The notes beneath the pieces are model-generated. The model was given only the letters and a program-made list of their open reading frames with translations. It made no database searches and was not told the DNA's origin. From the NCBI GenBank assembly GCA_947044365.1, contig OX345640.1, positions 4,328,001-4,392,000 on the forward strand: 64,000 nt of DNA, in the 5' to 3' direction. Position 1 is the first letter of the stretch; each line of letters begins with the position of its first letter. This document shows positions 1 through 10,347 of the stretch, piece by piece. This DNA is from Petrosia ficiformis (lineage: Eukaryota > Porifera > Demospongiae > Haplosclerida > Petrosiidae). Position numbers and translations under genes: made by a program.

Positions 1-571
1 CTAGGCCACCCTTGTCATTAGGTTGACAACCATATCAGATTTCATAACGGATCACCAGAGGTAATATTTCGTGATTTGTAGCCATGCTCTCATTATTCTC
101 ACAGTGGAGTCGGATATCTGACATGATTCTAAATAATGTTATTTTGCTAAATTTCCAATATAATTATTTTCATGCTTCATGTCACTTCTAAAAGTTCAAA
201 GTAACTGTCAACAAAATTAAATGGTTGAAATTTCTTGACAATCTGCAAACATAATTTAATTTATCAATAATTAATTATGAGTTTGCAGGTTTAACAGTCA
301 TTTAAACTTAAGTTTAGTAAGTGACATGAAACATGAAATATTATATGGGAAAGTTAGGAAAATAAGATTTCAGTAAATGTTATGGGCATCAACAACATTA
401 CCACACAAGCAATATTGCAACAGTGGCGGCAGAACCGAAGCCCAGCTAATGACACCATGTGAAGCTAAATCCATTATAATATAATTATATTAATATTACA
501 GTTAGTTACTTACTAGACAAAAGCTTTACAAATGGTAAAGGTTGTCTTCATCTGCTCCATTAATAATATAA
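1..571. other. AT-rich intergenic sequence, no gene seen
   Basis: No open frame with recognisable similarity and no paired splice sites were seen on either strand. The stretch ends where an inverted-repeat element begins. Confidence 0.5.
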
Positions 572-1222
572 TTAGCCTGGAGACCACACCCTATCCCGCA
601 CTCAAAATTAAAATGGCGGTTAAGCGGGGCCGGTCTTGTCCACGATTTCATGTCAATGAATAATTCATATGCGGTCACGTTATGAATGGGCTTCATCAAA
701 AGCTACAACAATAATTCTCTCAGTCCAAAATTTAGAAACATGGATAATTGTACTAATCACTTGCTGGTCTTCCTGCTCTTCACCAATGAAGGTTGCATTG
801 ATCCCATTCCTCTTCATCAGCACCACTTGATGCTTCATTCTGGCAACAAGCAGAGGCAGATATTACAAGGACTATTGGAGAAGTTCTCATATAATAAGGC
901 AATGCTTGGTAAGAACATCGCTGCCCGACAATACAGAAGATATGGCTTCAGTCTGTTCCTTCTTTAACTCATATCCGATAAATTTAGAGACATGCAGCGG
1001 CATCCATTTGCCAGAGTTTCAGTACACACTTATTATATATAATCAGATTAATCACATCATTTTATTTTCATAACGTGACCGCATATGAATTATTCATTGT
1101 CCATGAAATCGTGGACAAGAACATGACCTTTGCCAGCTGATACCTAGCCTGGAGACCATGCCCGGCCCTATCCCACACGCAAAATTGCGTGAGGGATAGG
1201 GCGTGGTCTCCAGCTAGGCTAC
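572..1222 (-). mobile_element. Inverted-repeat element carrying a decayed RecQ-type helicase fragment
   Basis: The outer ends match as an imperfect inverted repeat: TAGCCTGGAGACCAC near 572 and its complement ending at 1222. A second, longer pair of arms lies inside (about 633-685 and 1068-1122). The right end is itself an 80-bp palindrome (about 1141-1222). The minus strand between the arms reads as broken RecQ-like helicase: LKKEQTEAISSVLSGSDVL (motif 0 region, near 970-900), a gap where the Walker A motif should be, then NGINATFIGEEQED (about 810-770) and the DEAH-box motif as VAFDEAH (near 700). Several stop codons and frame changes interrupt it. No target duplication is obvious. It is a non-autonomous element or relic; the helicase assignment rests on motif reading only. 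Confidence 0.6.
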
Positions 1223-1454
1223 TCCAGCTCCATGCATTATTAAGAAAACTCAGAGAATAAAGGGTTAAAATAGAATTATTGCACACGTGTATATATATGC
1301 AAAACAGTTATGGGTGCCTTCTACAGTCTCCACTGCATGTTTAATCAGTTATTTTATTGGCTCGCCACACCTACGCATGGGCGAGTCTTAGCACTTTGGT
1401 TGTCATTCTGTCATTCATTCATTCATTCTGTCTTTTCCAACTTTTTTAATTTAA

Positions 1455-1840
1455 GCGTCGATTTAAAGACTTGATAGAGTAGAGAAAGAAGTTTATCAAA
1501 ATCGTATTGAAAAGAGATTTGCCACAGACATTGCTTTAGCAAGTTATTCAATCATTCCTTCCCAACTTTTTTTTACTTTGAACAGTTATAACTTCAAACG
1601 CATACCTCCTACAGCCGCCAAACTTTCTCATCTGTTCAAAAACATGGTCTTCTATTGCTCTGTTGTTTTTATAACGAAGTAAACTGTATGAAAAGTTACT
1701 TAGAATGGAAAATGCTAAAATCACTACAGATCCTAGCCAGATGCTTTAAGCGTCGATTTAAAGACTTGATAGAGTAGAGAAAGAAGTTTATCAAAATCAT
1801 ATTGAAAAGACATTTGCCACAGACATTGTTTTAGCAAGTT
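1455..1840. repeat. Direct repeat, two copies of about 90 bp
   Basis: About 90 bp starting AGCGTCGATTTAAAGACTTG occurs at 1455-1545 and again at 1748-1840 with only a few differences. The copies are separated by about 200 bp. No coding potential was seen; it is probably a transposon remnant. Confidence 0.75.
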
Positions 1841-2976
1841 ACAGACACATACATTCTATCTCTGTAAGCTCTCCAGTTTCTGCCTCTGCCACAATAAGCC
1901 ACACCCAATGTGATCACGTGAGTTCAAACGTGGAGGTCAGTTTAGAGCAATACCTGCTATTATCGAACTTTTGTTTGACTTTCAAATTACATATATTTGA
2001 ACTGTAAGTTCAATGTTTTTGCTCATTCTAGTTGTAACAATGTACAATTCATTATAGGATAATTATCTTTAGTAACTGACAGTTGTGGCATAGATATTTT
2101 GGTAATGAATGAGGTAATGAATATTTGTTGGAAGAGTATATTATGTAATTTGACTGTGTAATATAGTTATTATACTAGTTCAAAGCAGTATAGCTGATGG
2201 AGAATCATTCTCAATCGTCTTCCATGTGTTTTTTATATTTATCAGAAATAATCTTAGCCAGTCTAGCAACAACAAACTTTCTCAACCAACTTTCAACTTT
2301 ATATAAACAACAAATTCAAATTTAAGCTTGTTACTTTCTCTCTTGCATCTCATTTATTTAATTGTTGCAATTGCAACCTATCCTTAAGCTACAGTGGCGA
2401 GGCCACGCACCAAAGGTGCTTCATTAACTTTTTGTTTTTGCAGTGTGAATAGAGATGTATGTTGAAGGACACCATAGGATACAGTCAATTTAAGAGATCC
2501 AGGAGATGGCAACTCTACATGCACAAGAAAAATATTCTGCCACATAAGTTTCACATACCAGGTTGTAGTCCACTGTTTGACCATCTGTTGAGATTATCAA
2601 CTATCAGTAACCAACCAGATCGTTTACGGAGCTCTTTTCTCACAGTATTAGAGAGAGATTCAAGCTGAAACTGTAAATCATCAGATGCTGTGATTTAGTA
2701 CAAATAATCAATAATCATTTGTATCATGGTTACCATAGCAAAATATATACTGTTTACATAATAATTATTATACTGAGTCCTGGGCTTATATATTGTTACC
2801 TAATAGGTAACTTTTATCATGAGTATAGCTAACTACATCTACTGTAGTGTATGCATCAAGTTCTGAAGTATAAATATTTACTGAACAACACTTAAAAGTG
2901 GCTAACTTGAAAAGGAACATATATATATATATAATTATAAATAATTTACATAATGATGTAAAACCGGAATAGCTAG
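1841..2976. other. Intergenic, no gene seen
   Basis: Short open frames on both strands overlap here but none shows recognisable domains or splice context. The sequence may be intron of the STAND NTPase gene, whose downstream exons were not found on the minus strand. Confidence 0.4.
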
Positions 2977-2984
2977 CTACGTAC

Positions 2985-3495
2985 TTGGTTTGGTTTGAAA
3001 TTCTGGTGATATACAGCCTAGTTTCTTTGCAATATCCTTGTAAGAATGAAAAAGTGATGACTGACTGGATGCATTCAAGGTTCCTACAAATGCTTTACGA
3101 AAAATAAATTTGGAACGATAATACTTGTATCCAAACTCTCGTGCTAATTGAGATTTTCCATAACCTGGTTGACCAGTTATGTAAATGGTTTTAGATACGC
3201 CTCCTTTATGTTGTTTTAATAAAGACTTCATTTTCTTTTGCAGATTCCCAAGTTCTTGAGCACGATTCTGACAGAGATGTGATGGCTTAGGTGATAGTAA
3301 CAAAATGCGACGACGCCTTAGCCACACCCATGCCCTTCCCAGATGATTGATGTTTTGCAGATTTGCTGCACTGATGATGGTGGATAGGCCTAAATCTGGA
3401 TATCGATGGGCAGTGGTAGAATGAATGTATCTGAGTGGAGTGCTGTCAACAAACTTGATCCTGTTTATTAAATTGATTGTCCTCAACTGTGACAT
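2985..3495 (-). CDS. STAND NTPase (NB-ARC/AP-ATPase-like) P-loop exon
   Basis: The frame of about 170 residues contains a clear P-loop, ITGQPGYGKSQLAREFG, about 110 residues in, followed by a segment resembling the strand-2 region of NB-ARC-type NTPases (KAFVGTLNASSQSSLFHSY). Proteins of this kind act as regulated NTPase switches in innate immunity and signalling; the partner domains that would name the role are not visible. The exon ends at a good donor (A|GTACGT at 2985). The N-terminal 80 residues look less protein-like, so the true exon start may be near 3290-3260. No exon with Walker B or repeat domains was found toward the window start. This is therefore either a gene with a long intron or a truncated copy. 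NTPase class fairly sure; gene integrity unsure. Confidence 0.6.
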
Positions 3496-3552
3496 GTTCT
3501 TCCCTTTAAAAAAAACAAGATATATAGAGAAAAAATTATGATTGCTTTGTGC

Positions 3553-3593
3553 GGCTGACTTTCTCTAGTCTCAGTGACCTGAGAAAGTCGGCC
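3553..3593. repeat. Short palindrome
   Basis: GGCTGACTTTCTC at 3553 pairs with GAGAAAGTCGGCC ending at 3593 around a 15-bp loop. It is probably the core of a small foldback repeat. Confidence 0.6.
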
Positions 3594-4316
3594 ATCCCGA
3601 AACACAACAGCTTATTATAGTTATTATTTTGATTATTTATTATTCTTACTTTTGAATGAGAAAAAAAGTATCCCATTCAGTAATATTACGTGTAATCATT
3701 TATAAAGATAATACACAAAAAATCATAATAATTTTTCAAGTGTTACATATCATCGCTCATTTGTATGGGTCTGTGCCTTATAATCATGGAAAGGTTAATT
3801 TCAGGAAATTACCATAACAACAGTAGTGTATATGTGTCTGTAATTGCTTGATGTTGGAATTTAATAATAGAGTAGAGTAGTACTTCACAGCAAGAACAAT
3901 TTTTACACAGACAGAAATTAACATGCTAGACAGAGTGATGAACAAAGATAAGATGAAAGAGTCAGGCAAAGACATTTAGCATGTGTCTAACATATGTTAA
4001 AAAGGGCTAGAGAACGAAAAATAGATAAGCCTGAGTACAATTACCTTATATCTGATTTAAAAATTATTGGATGGAGTCCATCTTACGATACTATTGAAGT
4101 TGGATCATTGGACATCTGCCACCATCTTCTTTGGAAGCCATTTGGTTTTATACTTTATCTTTCAAATAAGGTATTTTTCCCCCTTCATTAAGCTAGTAAA
4201 CATACATCGAAACCGTAGGAAAGCAGTCATAGGGATAGCCCTACAGGCTATATATAAAAAGTTCTTGTACAACTTTAGCAATATAATTATTAAGTGAGCT
4301 ACTGGCATTGCAGCGT

Positions 4317-4490
4317 TAAGGCGGGTTCACATAATCAGTTGCGTTGTGATAAAATTCTGAAAACTGATTGGTCAAACGCAACGCAGCTGACGCAAAGATA
4401 GAATCAGATCCTATTCTTGTGTTACGTTGCGTCTGACGGCATTAAAAGAAGCGCATCAACTTCACAATTCAACACATTTACGCTTCCCAC
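4317..4490. repeat. Truncated copy of a Harbinger-like MITE
   Basis: From about 4317 the sequence closely matches the first three quarters of the element at 50969-51189, including the GGTTCAC end and the GATAAAATTCTGAAAACTGA core. The right end is missing or diverged after about 4490. Confidence 0.75.
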
Positions 4491-4877
4491 TTTGAAGTTA
4501 TAATTTTACAACTTCCTGCCAGAAAGGAAGTGTAACCAAATTAGCAGTCTACCGTGGATCATGAAGTGTCATTTAGCGAAGCCACGTCATCCTACGATAG
4601 TAGACGCACTGCCACGCCAGACACTGGTATAACTCTCTTTTCTGAGTTGGTAAATTAATGAACATATTTTTCTATGAACAAACCTTTCAAAACATTCATC
4701 CTGTACCTTAGTAGTGTAGATCTACTTTCATAGCTTAGCTTTGCAACAAAAACAAACGTCACACACAAATCAATGATAATTATAAATCTTGTCTATTGCT
4801 TCATGAATTTGATTGGTGTGCATGCAGAATTCTGCATGCTGAGTCAGCACAACCAAGAAATTCTCCATGGTAGTGGG

Positions 4878-5443
4878 TAGTCTCGCGGGCCACGACCTAA
4901 TCCGAACGAGGAAACGGTCTGGTGACTCTCGTTGAAAGGTCGTTACACAATGGAATGATAATTACATCCGCAGTTAGTTTAACAGTTAGTTTAACACTTT
5001 CAATTATTAGTGGCATAAGAGCTGTGAGTAGAGAAACTACGATCACAATCGACGAGGCATGGTGGTTATCTTTCATATAATCAAAGGCTCCTGGCAGAGA
5101 CCAGTAACAAAGAGACTTTCCACTCCCTGTCGGCAGACTTACAAAAATATCATGGCCTTCCATGAACCTCTGTATCACGGTCACCTGGATAGGGCGAACT
5201 TCACTATAACATATAGCTTTTTTACTGCTGTTTCAATCGATTTCTTTATACCAAACTTCTTTGACGACATTTTCCCTTTGATTCATACACAAGTGTGAAA
5301 ACTAACACCGAAGCGTGGAATGCGGTAAATAGCAATCACTAAATCTGATTGGTCACGACCAAAATTGGTTGTAGCCAACGACCTTTCAACGAGAGTCACC
5401 AGACCGTTTCCTCGTTCGGATTAGGTCGTGGCCCGCGAGACTA
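4878..5443 (-). mobile_element. MITE with perfect 67-bp TIRs, 9-bp TSD and a RecQ-type helicase fragment
   Basis: The ends 4878-4944 and 5377-5443 are perfect reverse complements (67 bp, starting TAGTCTCGCGGGCC). GGTAGTGGG flanks both sides (4869-4877 and 5444-5452) as a 9-bp target duplication. Inside, the minus strand reads as a helicase N-terminal segment: a short start (MSSKKFGIKKSIETAVKKLY), then after a frame change VTVIQRFMEGHDIF, the Walker A motif SLPTGSGKSLCY, and a motif Ia-like stretch VVSLLTALM. The rest of the helicase is absent and the frame then runs into the inverted end. The piece is too short to be active. Helicase-encoding DNA transposons are known (for example a helicase-bearing Academ lineage), so this may be an internally deleted derivative of one; that is inference. 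Confidence 0.8.
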
Positions 5444-5452
5444 GGTAGTGGG

Positions 5453-6403
5453 TGCGGCTGGGATATATATACATCTTGGATGTACCATACCCCACATTAC
5501 TGTATATACATTACGAGAGTAATGCATTTTAGTGACAACCAAATATTCGGTGATATAGGTGCCTGCAGACCCCGGTACATTTTTGAATTTTCAATATTGA
5601 CATTCATAATTGATGAAACAAATGTTTGGCCAGAGCATACTAATTAAATTACTGAAATGTAACTCTCACATTTGTAAGGCTCAGTATTTTTGCATTTGCT
5701 AAACAATTTATGTAAAAAATATGCAGCAGTAGTCAGGAAGAAGCGTGACTATATTGATTTTGATTGGCCCTGCACTACGGTGAGTTTCCATACGGTCCCG
5801 TCGTGAAACGGGGTCGTAGGCGACGCGAGACTAAACGTGGTATGTCGGCGACGTCGACTTGAGTTGTAGCCTGTCCTCGTAACGTGAGAATGCCAAGTGT
5901 GCATGTACATGTGCTACATATCGGGGAGGTTATAGCTGATTGATGTGAGAAATGTTCTTCTCGACAACATACTATATATAATAGGCCACTAATTTAATAA
6001 CTAACAATGATTGCATGAATATTAAATTTTAGTAAGCTGCCATGTTTTCAATTTACACTTATAGTTTTATTCCTATACAATTTTACTGATTATTGTTATA
6101 AGAATAGATCTAGAAATGCATTCGCCCAAGGTATGTGGTATGGTAGTGAACATACCTCAAGACCATGCACACTGTCAAAGCATAATTATTTAATCATTAT
6201 GCATTTAATCACGGCGGCAAGGTATATAATATACATGCAGTGTTTCATATCATCATAACAATTGTGTAACTTACGAGAGTTGATGAAAGACTTCCTGAAG
6301 AAATAGATCAATTTAGGAACATTAAAAAGTAAGTCACCCCGGCTATATATTTGCACTCTTTTAACCGTACATATATACCCAGATATTCTTAAGATTGCAT
6401 GAT
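5453..6403. other. Intergenic, no gene seen
   Basis: No supportable gene. A GC-richer patch at about 5765-5880 contains GCGAGACTA, which resembles the terminus of the neighbouring 67-bp TIR element and may be a decayed end. Confidence 0.4.
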
Positions 6404-6780
6404 TCATGAACAAAACAAATCCACCCATAAGTCCTTAAGATAATTTGTACGGACTTATTATGACATTCATGATCAAAACAAATCCACCCTTAAGTTCTTA
6501 AGAAATGAGTAGATATCATTCATGATCAAAACAAATCCACCCATAAGTTCTTTAAGATAATTTTTATGGACTTATTATTATATTCATGATCAAAACAAAT
6601 CCACCCTTAAGTTCTTAAGAAACGAGTAGATATCATTCATGATCAAAACAAATCCACCCATAAGTTCTTTAAGATAATTTTTATGGACTTATTTATTATA
6701 TTCATGATCAAAACAAATCCACCCTTAAGTTCTTAAGAAACGAGTAGATATCATTCATGATCAAAACAAATCCACCCATA
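6404..6780. repeat. Tandem minisatellite, about 118-bp period
   Basis: A 25-bp core, ATTCATGATCAAAACAAATC plus CACCC, recurs seven times (near 6404, 6466, 6515, 6583, 6635, 6703 and 6755). Two alternating spacers give a higher-order period of about 118 bp. Confidence 0.85.
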
Positions 6781-6941
6781 TTTTAGGTACTTGATGCAGC
6801 TATTTGCTACTGTAAATAGAAATTGCATGTTCGCATCAAATACAAAACCATAACCAACGCTAATAATGATGCATTTCTTCCTGGGGTGTAGTAAGACCAT
6901 GCCCATATTAGTTGCCCTGACTGGTGATATGGGATGGGTTC

Positions 6942-7123
6942 TGTAGTATCTTAATATTTCTAAATCATATATTTGATACTAAATAAGAAATAAGAGAAAG
7001 AGAGACAGAGAGTACTACCAAAACTATAACATGAGGTAATCTGACATGTGCTACTGAGCATGCTCACAAAAACCAAAAGGAACCATACAATCTTAATTAA
7101 GAATACATAACTCAACAATGCAA
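6942..7123 (-). repeat. 3' LTR of the retrotransposon
   Basis: Matches 11595-11777 almost throughout. It carries a 10-bp insertion near 7077 and lacks the final ATACTACA at its inner edge, so the LTR/PPT junction is damaged. No clear polypurine tract was seen beside it. Confidence 0.9.
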
Positions 7124-7134
7124 GTTCAGTTGGC

Positions 7135-7665
7135 TCAAAAGTATCTACCTGGAGGTTTACTAACTCTTTGAGGATATCGAGATTCTGCTACGTTATCATG
7201 ATTAGTGAATTGTGGATTTGGAGTAATTCCTATATTACTATTAGAAATTGGAGATTGGTTCATAGTCTCTTGTTGAGAATCAGAACTCAAAGATTCATTA
7301 TTAGATGGGTTATCTGTAGTAGAACGATTAGATTTAGACAAATTGGTACAATAGTAAAATCTGTTGAATGTTCAATAGTTTCTGATGTATCTTCCAAAAT
7401 ACTTTCATCTAGTAGCAGTGAGGACTCTCTTTTACGAATTTGGTCAATGTGGCATCTTCGACAATTACCATCAGACATTTAATTATAAATGAAACTTCAC
7501 CTCGTTTCTCAGCTATAGTACCTGGTAACCAAGTAATACGATTTTCACGATAAGTTTTAACCATTACTACTTCAAAAGGTCTGATAGAGCTGTGTTGATC
7601 ATATTTCTCTTTCTGTGCAGATTGCTTATCTAATACTCTTCTTTCAGTATTAGGTTTTAAAAGGT
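7135..7665 (-). pseudogene. Integrase C-terminal tail, frame-broken
   Basis: On the minus strand a segment near 7660-7500 reads as the typical integrase C-terminal region (LDLLKPNTE, then WLPGTIAEKRGEVSF). After a frame change it ends in a polar tail with YPQRVSKPPGRY near 7170-7138, the usual C-terminus of Gypsy-type Pol. The join to the catalytic core at about 7660 skips roughly 100 residues, including the region that holds the third catalytic acidic residue. Confidence 0.7.
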
Positions 7666-8245
7666 CTAGTACAGTGCAGAACGAATATGTTTTACACCAT
7701 TATTCTTAAGGAACATCTGAAAATCTTCTGAAGTAAATTGGGGACCATTGTCCGAGACAATTTGATCTGGAAGACCATAGTTGGAGAAGACTTGACGAAG
7801 AATCTCAATGGTTTTACTAGTAGTTGTAGAGGGCATGGCAAACATTTCCGGCCATTTAGAGTGAGCATCCACTATGATAAAGTATGTTCTACCAAAGTAT
7901 GTTCTACCATACAGCGGTCCTGCAAAATCTATATGCAGTCTGGACATAGGCTTTGATGGCCAAATCCAGGGATTTAAACGTGATTTAGGTGGTGATGGCT
8001 GTACGCTAAGACATGGTAAACAAGATTTGGATAGTAGTTCAATATCAGCATCTAAACCAGGCCACCAAACATAGCTTCTCGCAAGGGATTTCATGCGGCA
8101 TATACCAGGGTGATCCTTATGTAGTTCGTTTAAAACTTCCCTTTGATATTTTTGAGGAATAACTGCTCTAATTCCCCACATCAAACAATTGCCTTCAATA
8201 GTAAGCTCAGTTTTCCGATTAAAGAAATGTTTAAGTTGGTGGTGC
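7666..8245 (-). pseudogene. Integrase zinc-binding domain and truncated catalytic core
   Basis: The frame begins in the H2C2 zinc-binding domain (HKDHPGICRMKSLARS, then CLPCL) and enters the RNase H-fold core. Two catalytic aspartates are visible, in LHIDFAGP and IVSDNGPQF. It stops just after KHIRS, before the catalytic glutamate. A five-residue tandem duplication (YFGRTYF, near 7880-7900) lies inside the core. It would not support DNA strand transfer as read. Confidence 0.85.
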
Positions 8246-8897
8246 CAGGAACCCATAAAACTAGGAGCGGGTAACATAGGTATTCACGTTTCATAAGTGG
8301 CCTGCATCAGTATTTCCTTTTATGGAAGTGTGACAAAGACTAAAAGAGGGTGTGATTTGTTGATGAAATACGTCATATGACGTTATGTATTATACGTACG
8401 CGCGCGCGTTACTCAATCAACTGCTGAAATATTAACTTTCTTGTAGGGGTTTCTACTACGAAACTAGCACAGAATTTAGTCCACTCTACCAATAGACGCA
8501 ACTGACGGTGACTTCCAGTTACATACTTACACCCATAAAGAGAGCAGAATTCGTCAAGTCCATCTTTCAACAAGGGTCTACATTTCATGGCTGTCCAAAA
8601 CATTTTTCTATCATAAAATAAATGAATGTGTTGCTCCTTTTCTACTTCTTTTATCACTGCTCCTTCCAGAATACGTGTATCCGCATCTTTCAAACGCAAG
8701 GCTATCTTTTGCAACTCTTTCCTCACCATTTTTTCTGATATTATATTCATAGATTACATCAAACGTGTCATAGACTCGTTTGCTAGGTGCAAATTCCAGC
8801 ACATTCCATATATGGAAGTATCACTTCAAGTGTCATTACGAAACGTGAAACTGCTATATAAGCCTGACTTGCCTGCTCCTAGTTTAATGGGCTCCTG
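8246..8897 (-). mobile_element. 652-bp inverted-repeat element inserted in the retrotransposon
   Basis: The ends are inverted: CAGGAACCCATAAAACTAGG at 8246 and its near complement ending at 8897. A second inverted block (TTCACGTTTC) lies further in. GTGGTGC is present on both sides (8239-8245 and 8898-8904), matching a 7-bp duplication of retrotransposon sequence; slippage makes 5 bp also possible. Inside on the minus strand, 8750-8409 is open for 113 residues, and an overlapping frame begins LEFAPSKRVYDTFDVI. Reading KRVYD from one frame and MNIISEK from the next recalls the E2F/DP winged-helix motif, but the match is short and the remainder is unrecognised. It may be a captured gene fragment; low certainty on which gene. 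Confidence 0.7.
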
Positions 8898-9258
8898 GTG
8901 GTGCACAGTACTTGGCCAACCATATTTGGTATATCTCATTACTTTTGATAATGGATCCTTTTCGGTTGCAACAACTAATTGATGATTTGTAATATTCAAG
9001 TTGGCTTAAATTGTCAAAACAAACACCTTTTTCTGTTTCATTAGTTGGTAATGGTGATCTAGATAATGCATCAGCATTTCCATGTAATTTTGTAGGGCGA
9101 TATTCTATGTCATATGTGTAGGCATATAGAAGAATAGCCCAACGCTGTAGTCTAGCTGCTGCTAATGTAGGGATACCCTTTCTAGGACCTAAAATAGCAC
9201 ATAAGGGCTTGTGGTCAGTGACTAATACAAATTTTCTTGCATATACATTTTTGAACAC
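8898..9258 (-). pseudogene. RNase H domain, 3' part
   Basis: Reads VLVTDHKPLCAIL, then LQRWAILLYAYTYDIEYRP and NADALSR, the standard C-terminal half of a Gypsy-type RNase H followed by the linker to integrase. The frame is shifted from the upstream RT/RNase H frame near 9240, and again in the linker before the inserted element. Confidence 0.88.
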
Positions 9259-10331
9259 CGAATACTAAGGATAATGCCTCCTTTTCTATTTGTGGATAGT
9301 TTTTCTCTGTAGGGGTAAGTGTACGAGATGCAAAGGCTATTGGTTGCTCGGTACCATTTGGAAAAACATGAGAAATAACAGCACCAATGCCGTAGGCTGA
9401 GGCGTCACTTGCCAGTCTCAAAGGTAATTGACTGTCATAGTCTACTAATAATGTTGAATCCACTAATTTCTTTTTTACAATACTAAGTGATTTGTTACAT
9501 GCAGGGGTCCAATTCCACCTGACATCCTGTCTCAAAAGTTGATTTAAAGGATGAAGAACAGAAGCCAAATTTGGTACAAATTTCCTATAATAATTCACTA
9601 ACCCTAGTAGGGAACGTAACTGTTGTACATTTCTGGGAATGGGTGCTTTTAATATAGCTTCAAGCTTTCTATTAGACGAATGTAACCCTTTTGAATCAAT
9701 AATATGGCCCAAATATTCAACTTGACTACTTAAAAATGTGCACTTACTACGTTTGACAGTAATACCTTCTTCTAATAATCTTTTAAGAACTTCTTCTAGC
9801 TTCTTGAGGTGATGTGAATGATCTTTTCCACTAACGAGCATGTCGTCAATATAACAAACAAGTGTCCATTGCATGTTGAAACAAGGCAGGAGCTGAGGCT
9901 ACTCCAAAAGGAAGTCTATTATATCTATACAGTCCACGATGAGTTTTAACAGTGACTAACTCCTTACTACAGTCGTCTAACTGCATCTGCTGATAAGCCT
10001 GAGAAAGGTCAATTTTAGAGAAGACTTTGCCACCTGAAAGAGTAGCGAATAGATCCTCTGGCTTGGGTAGAGGGTACTTGTCAATCTCTAGAGAAGGGTT
10101 CAAGGTAACTTTGTAATCACCACATAACCTAAGTTTTCCGTCCTTTTTGTGTGCTACCACTATTGGAGCTGCCCAATTACTGAAATTGACTTTGGTGTTA
10201 ATGTTAGCAGACTCAAGACTATCTAGTTCCTGTTCAATACGATCCTTAAGTGCAAACGGCACGGGACGCGGTCTGAAAAACTTGGGTTTTACATTCTCTG
10301 TTAGTTCCAAGTGTGCTGAGAAATTTTTCAT
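9215..10331 (-). pseudogene. Reverse transcriptase and RNase H 5' part, frame-broken
   Basis: The first frame (10331-9846) carries the RT fingers/palm with RLCGDYKVTLNP and KIDLSQAYQQM (first catalytic Asp). It breaks at FQHAMDT. The overlapping frame (9874-9215) resumes at VCYIDDMLVSG with the YIDD catalytic pair, then the thumb/connection (LGHIIDSKGLH, LRSLLGLVNYYRKF) and the start of RNase H (LRLASDASAYGIGAV, EKEALSLVFG). About eight residues normally found between FQxxM and YxDD are missing at the break, so the lesion is a small out-of-frame deletion rather than a programmed shift. Confidence 0.9.
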
Positions 10332-10347
10332 TGTCCCTAAACTGTCA

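Noticed and set aside
1068..1286. 72-residue minus-strand frame
   Set aside because: It lies across the palindromic right end of the inverted-repeat element.
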